Source of the DNA: Acidimicrobiaceae bacterium
GTDB lineage: Bacteria > Actinomycetota > Acidimicrobiia > Acidimicrobiales > Ilumatobacteraceae
Length of the DNA: 6,242 nucleotides
Reading direction: 5' to 3'
Assembly: GCA_003455715.1 (NCBI GenBank)
Contig: DMQJ01000038.1
Coordinates: 1 to 6,242, forward strand
A program made the position numbers and the translations under genes. Shown here piece by piece: positions 5,262-6,242 of this stretch. The notes under the pieces are model-generated. The model did no database searches. It was not told where the DNA came from and saw only the letters and a program-made list of their open reading frames with translations. The stretch's first letter is position 1, and every line of letters starts with the position of its first letter.

Positions 5262-6242
5262 CAGGCCGGACCACCGTCGTGTCGAGCATCGCGATGCGAG
5301 GCCCGCGCGGCAGCGTCGTAGCCATCTCGGGCAGCGGTCTCCACGAGCGGTGCGGTGGACCCCAGGAGGTGCTGGGTGACCACCTCGGCGTTCCACCGCC
5401 ATCCGTCGACGCAGCGTTCCGCAAATCGAGGGGCGAGCGCGGCGAGTTCGTCGAGCGCGCCGAGGAGGTGGCGTGCCACCACCGGCTCCATCACGTTCAG
5501 CTCCAGCTCGCCTCCCGCCGCCGCGAGTTCCACCGCGGTTGCTGCGGCCCGCACGTCGTAGGCCACTTGTATCGCCAGTTCCGGAATGACCGGGTTGACC
5601 TTTCCGGGCATGATCGACGAGCCAACCATCACCGCCGGAATCTGCAGTTCGCCGATGCCCCCCACCGGCCCCGAGGCCAGGAATCGCACGTCGGCCGCGA
5701 GCTTTCCGACCACGAGTGCCACCTGCACCGCGGCTGCGGCCACGCCGTGATACTCGTCGAGGTGGGCGAGCGCATCGAACCGGTTGGCCGACTCGACGAG
5801 CGGATGGCCGCTGATCGCCGCCAACTCGGCGACGGCTCTGGGCGCATAGCCGCTGGGGGCACCAATGCCGGTGCCGATAGCGGTGGCCCCGAGGGGAACG
5901 TGCAGCAGTCGATCGAGTGCGGCGTGGAGGACCGACGCGGTTCGGGCGACAGCATGCGCCTGCGCGAGGTGGGTGTCGCGCACCGAGAGCGGGACCGCGT
6001 CTTGCAGACACGTTCGGCCCAGCCGCTCGAGGTCGCTCTGGCGTTGTGCCGCATTGCGCAGCGCATCAGCCAGCACCGTGAGCCCAGCGACGGTGCGAGC
6101 GCCCGCCATCCGCACCGCCAGGGAGAGCGCAGTGGGATACACGTCGTTGGTTGACTGCGATCGGTTGACGTGGTCGATCGGATGGAGAGGCCGGTGGCTA
6201 CCGAGGGGCTCACCGACGCGACGGCTTGCCAGGTTGGCGATC
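5261..6242 (-). CDS. Fumarase/aspartase superfamily lyase, aspartase-like, N-terminus beyond the right edge
   Basis: The visible 326 residues cover the core of a fumarase/aspartate ammonia-lyase family enzyme; such enzymes are cytosolic tetramers that split ammonia, water or amines off succinyl-type substrates to give fumarate. Evidence, in order: HVNRSQSTNDVYPTA (fragment residues 24-38), GRTCLQDAVP (75-84), LGATAIGTG, and the signature GSSIMPGKVNP (207-217, at 5591-5623) with the catalytic serine loop. ELNVMEP follows. The GTG at 6142 falls inside the STNDV motif, so it is not the start; about 100-110 residues should lie to the right. The context GTGI-AP-GY and the PLHPIDHVN stretch favour aspartase over fumarase, but several conserved positions differ (GRT-Cys where His or Gln is usual, SGPVGG, no GND motif). 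The protein also ends shortly after GYDAAARAS, lacking most of the small C-terminal domain (FumaraseC_C). The substrate is therefore open. It is coupled to the downstream hydrolase by TGATG. Confidence 0.85.
   Translation of the reverse strand, partial: IANLASRRVGEPLGSHRPLHPIDHVNRSQSTNDVYPTALSLAVRMAGARTVAGLTVLADALRNAAQRQSDLERLGRTCLQDAVPLSVRDTHLAQAHAVARTASVLHAALDRLLHVPLGATAIGTGIGAPSGYAPRAVAELAAISGHPLVESANRFDALAHLDEYHGVAAAAVQVALVVGKLAADVRFLASGPVGGIGELQIPAVMVGSSIMPGKVNPVIPELAIQVAYDVRAAATAVELAAAGGELELNVMEPVVARHLLGALDELAALAPRFAERCVDGWRWNAEVVTQHLLGSTAPLVETAARDGYDAAARASHRDARHDGGPA

Noticed and set aside
4539..5321. Plus-strand open frame opposite the hydrolase gene
   Set aside because: Antisense to a gene with a full catalytic triad; the translation shows no family motifs.
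5262..6011. N-terminal extension of the hydrolase within the 567-codon frame
   Set aside because: The extension is an Arg/Gly-rich shadow of the lyase gene; family length and the TGATG junction fit the ATG at 5261.
6140..6142. GTG at 6142 as the lyase start
   Set aside because: The codon is the Val of the conserved STNDVYPTA motif, and the same frame continues with family sequence to the window edge.
5279..6154. Plus-strand open frame of 291 codons opposite the lyase gene
   Set aside because: Antisense to the lyase with its GSSIMPGKVNP signature; the composition is that of a shadow frame.

Overview
The window is a tightly packed, high-GC stretch in which every gene I can support lies on the minus strand. 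High GC, GTG starts alongside ATG, strong third-position G/C and a lipoprotein with a Pro/Thr/Asp/Glu-rich tether suggest an actinobacterium, possibly of the Acidimicrobiia. That placement is an inference from style, not from a marker gene. No RNA genes, mobile elements, CRISPR arrays or convincing terminators are visible.

In transcription order (right to left) the first block is three genes joined by overlapping stop/start codons. They are a fumarase/aspartase-superfamily lyase (enters from the right edge, N-terminus missing, ends at 5261), a prolyl aminopeptidase-like alpha/beta hydrolase (4308-5261, TGATG junction), and a CPBP-type intramembrane protease (3403-4311, ATGA junction). The block looks like one operon. 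A peptide-cleaving enzyme next to an amino-acid-lyase-like enzyme hints at peptide or amino-acid turnover, but the substrates are unknown. The lyase departs from aspartase and fumarase at several conserved positions and stops early at its C-terminus.

A 187-base gap (3216-3402) separates this from a second block: an ABC-type type I substrate-binding lipoprotein (1809-3215), a small lipoprotein of unknown function (1269-1805, 3 bases downstream), and a major facilitator superfamily (MFS) permease (1-1272, GTGA overlap, running off the left edge). A binding protein of the branched-chain amino acid/amide type in one transcription unit with an MFS permease, with no ABC permease in view, is the most interesting feature. 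It suggests a hybrid uptake or sensing system. The missing C-terminus of the MFS protein could carry an ABC ATPase domain, as I recall for some actinobacterial MFS-LivG fusion proteins.
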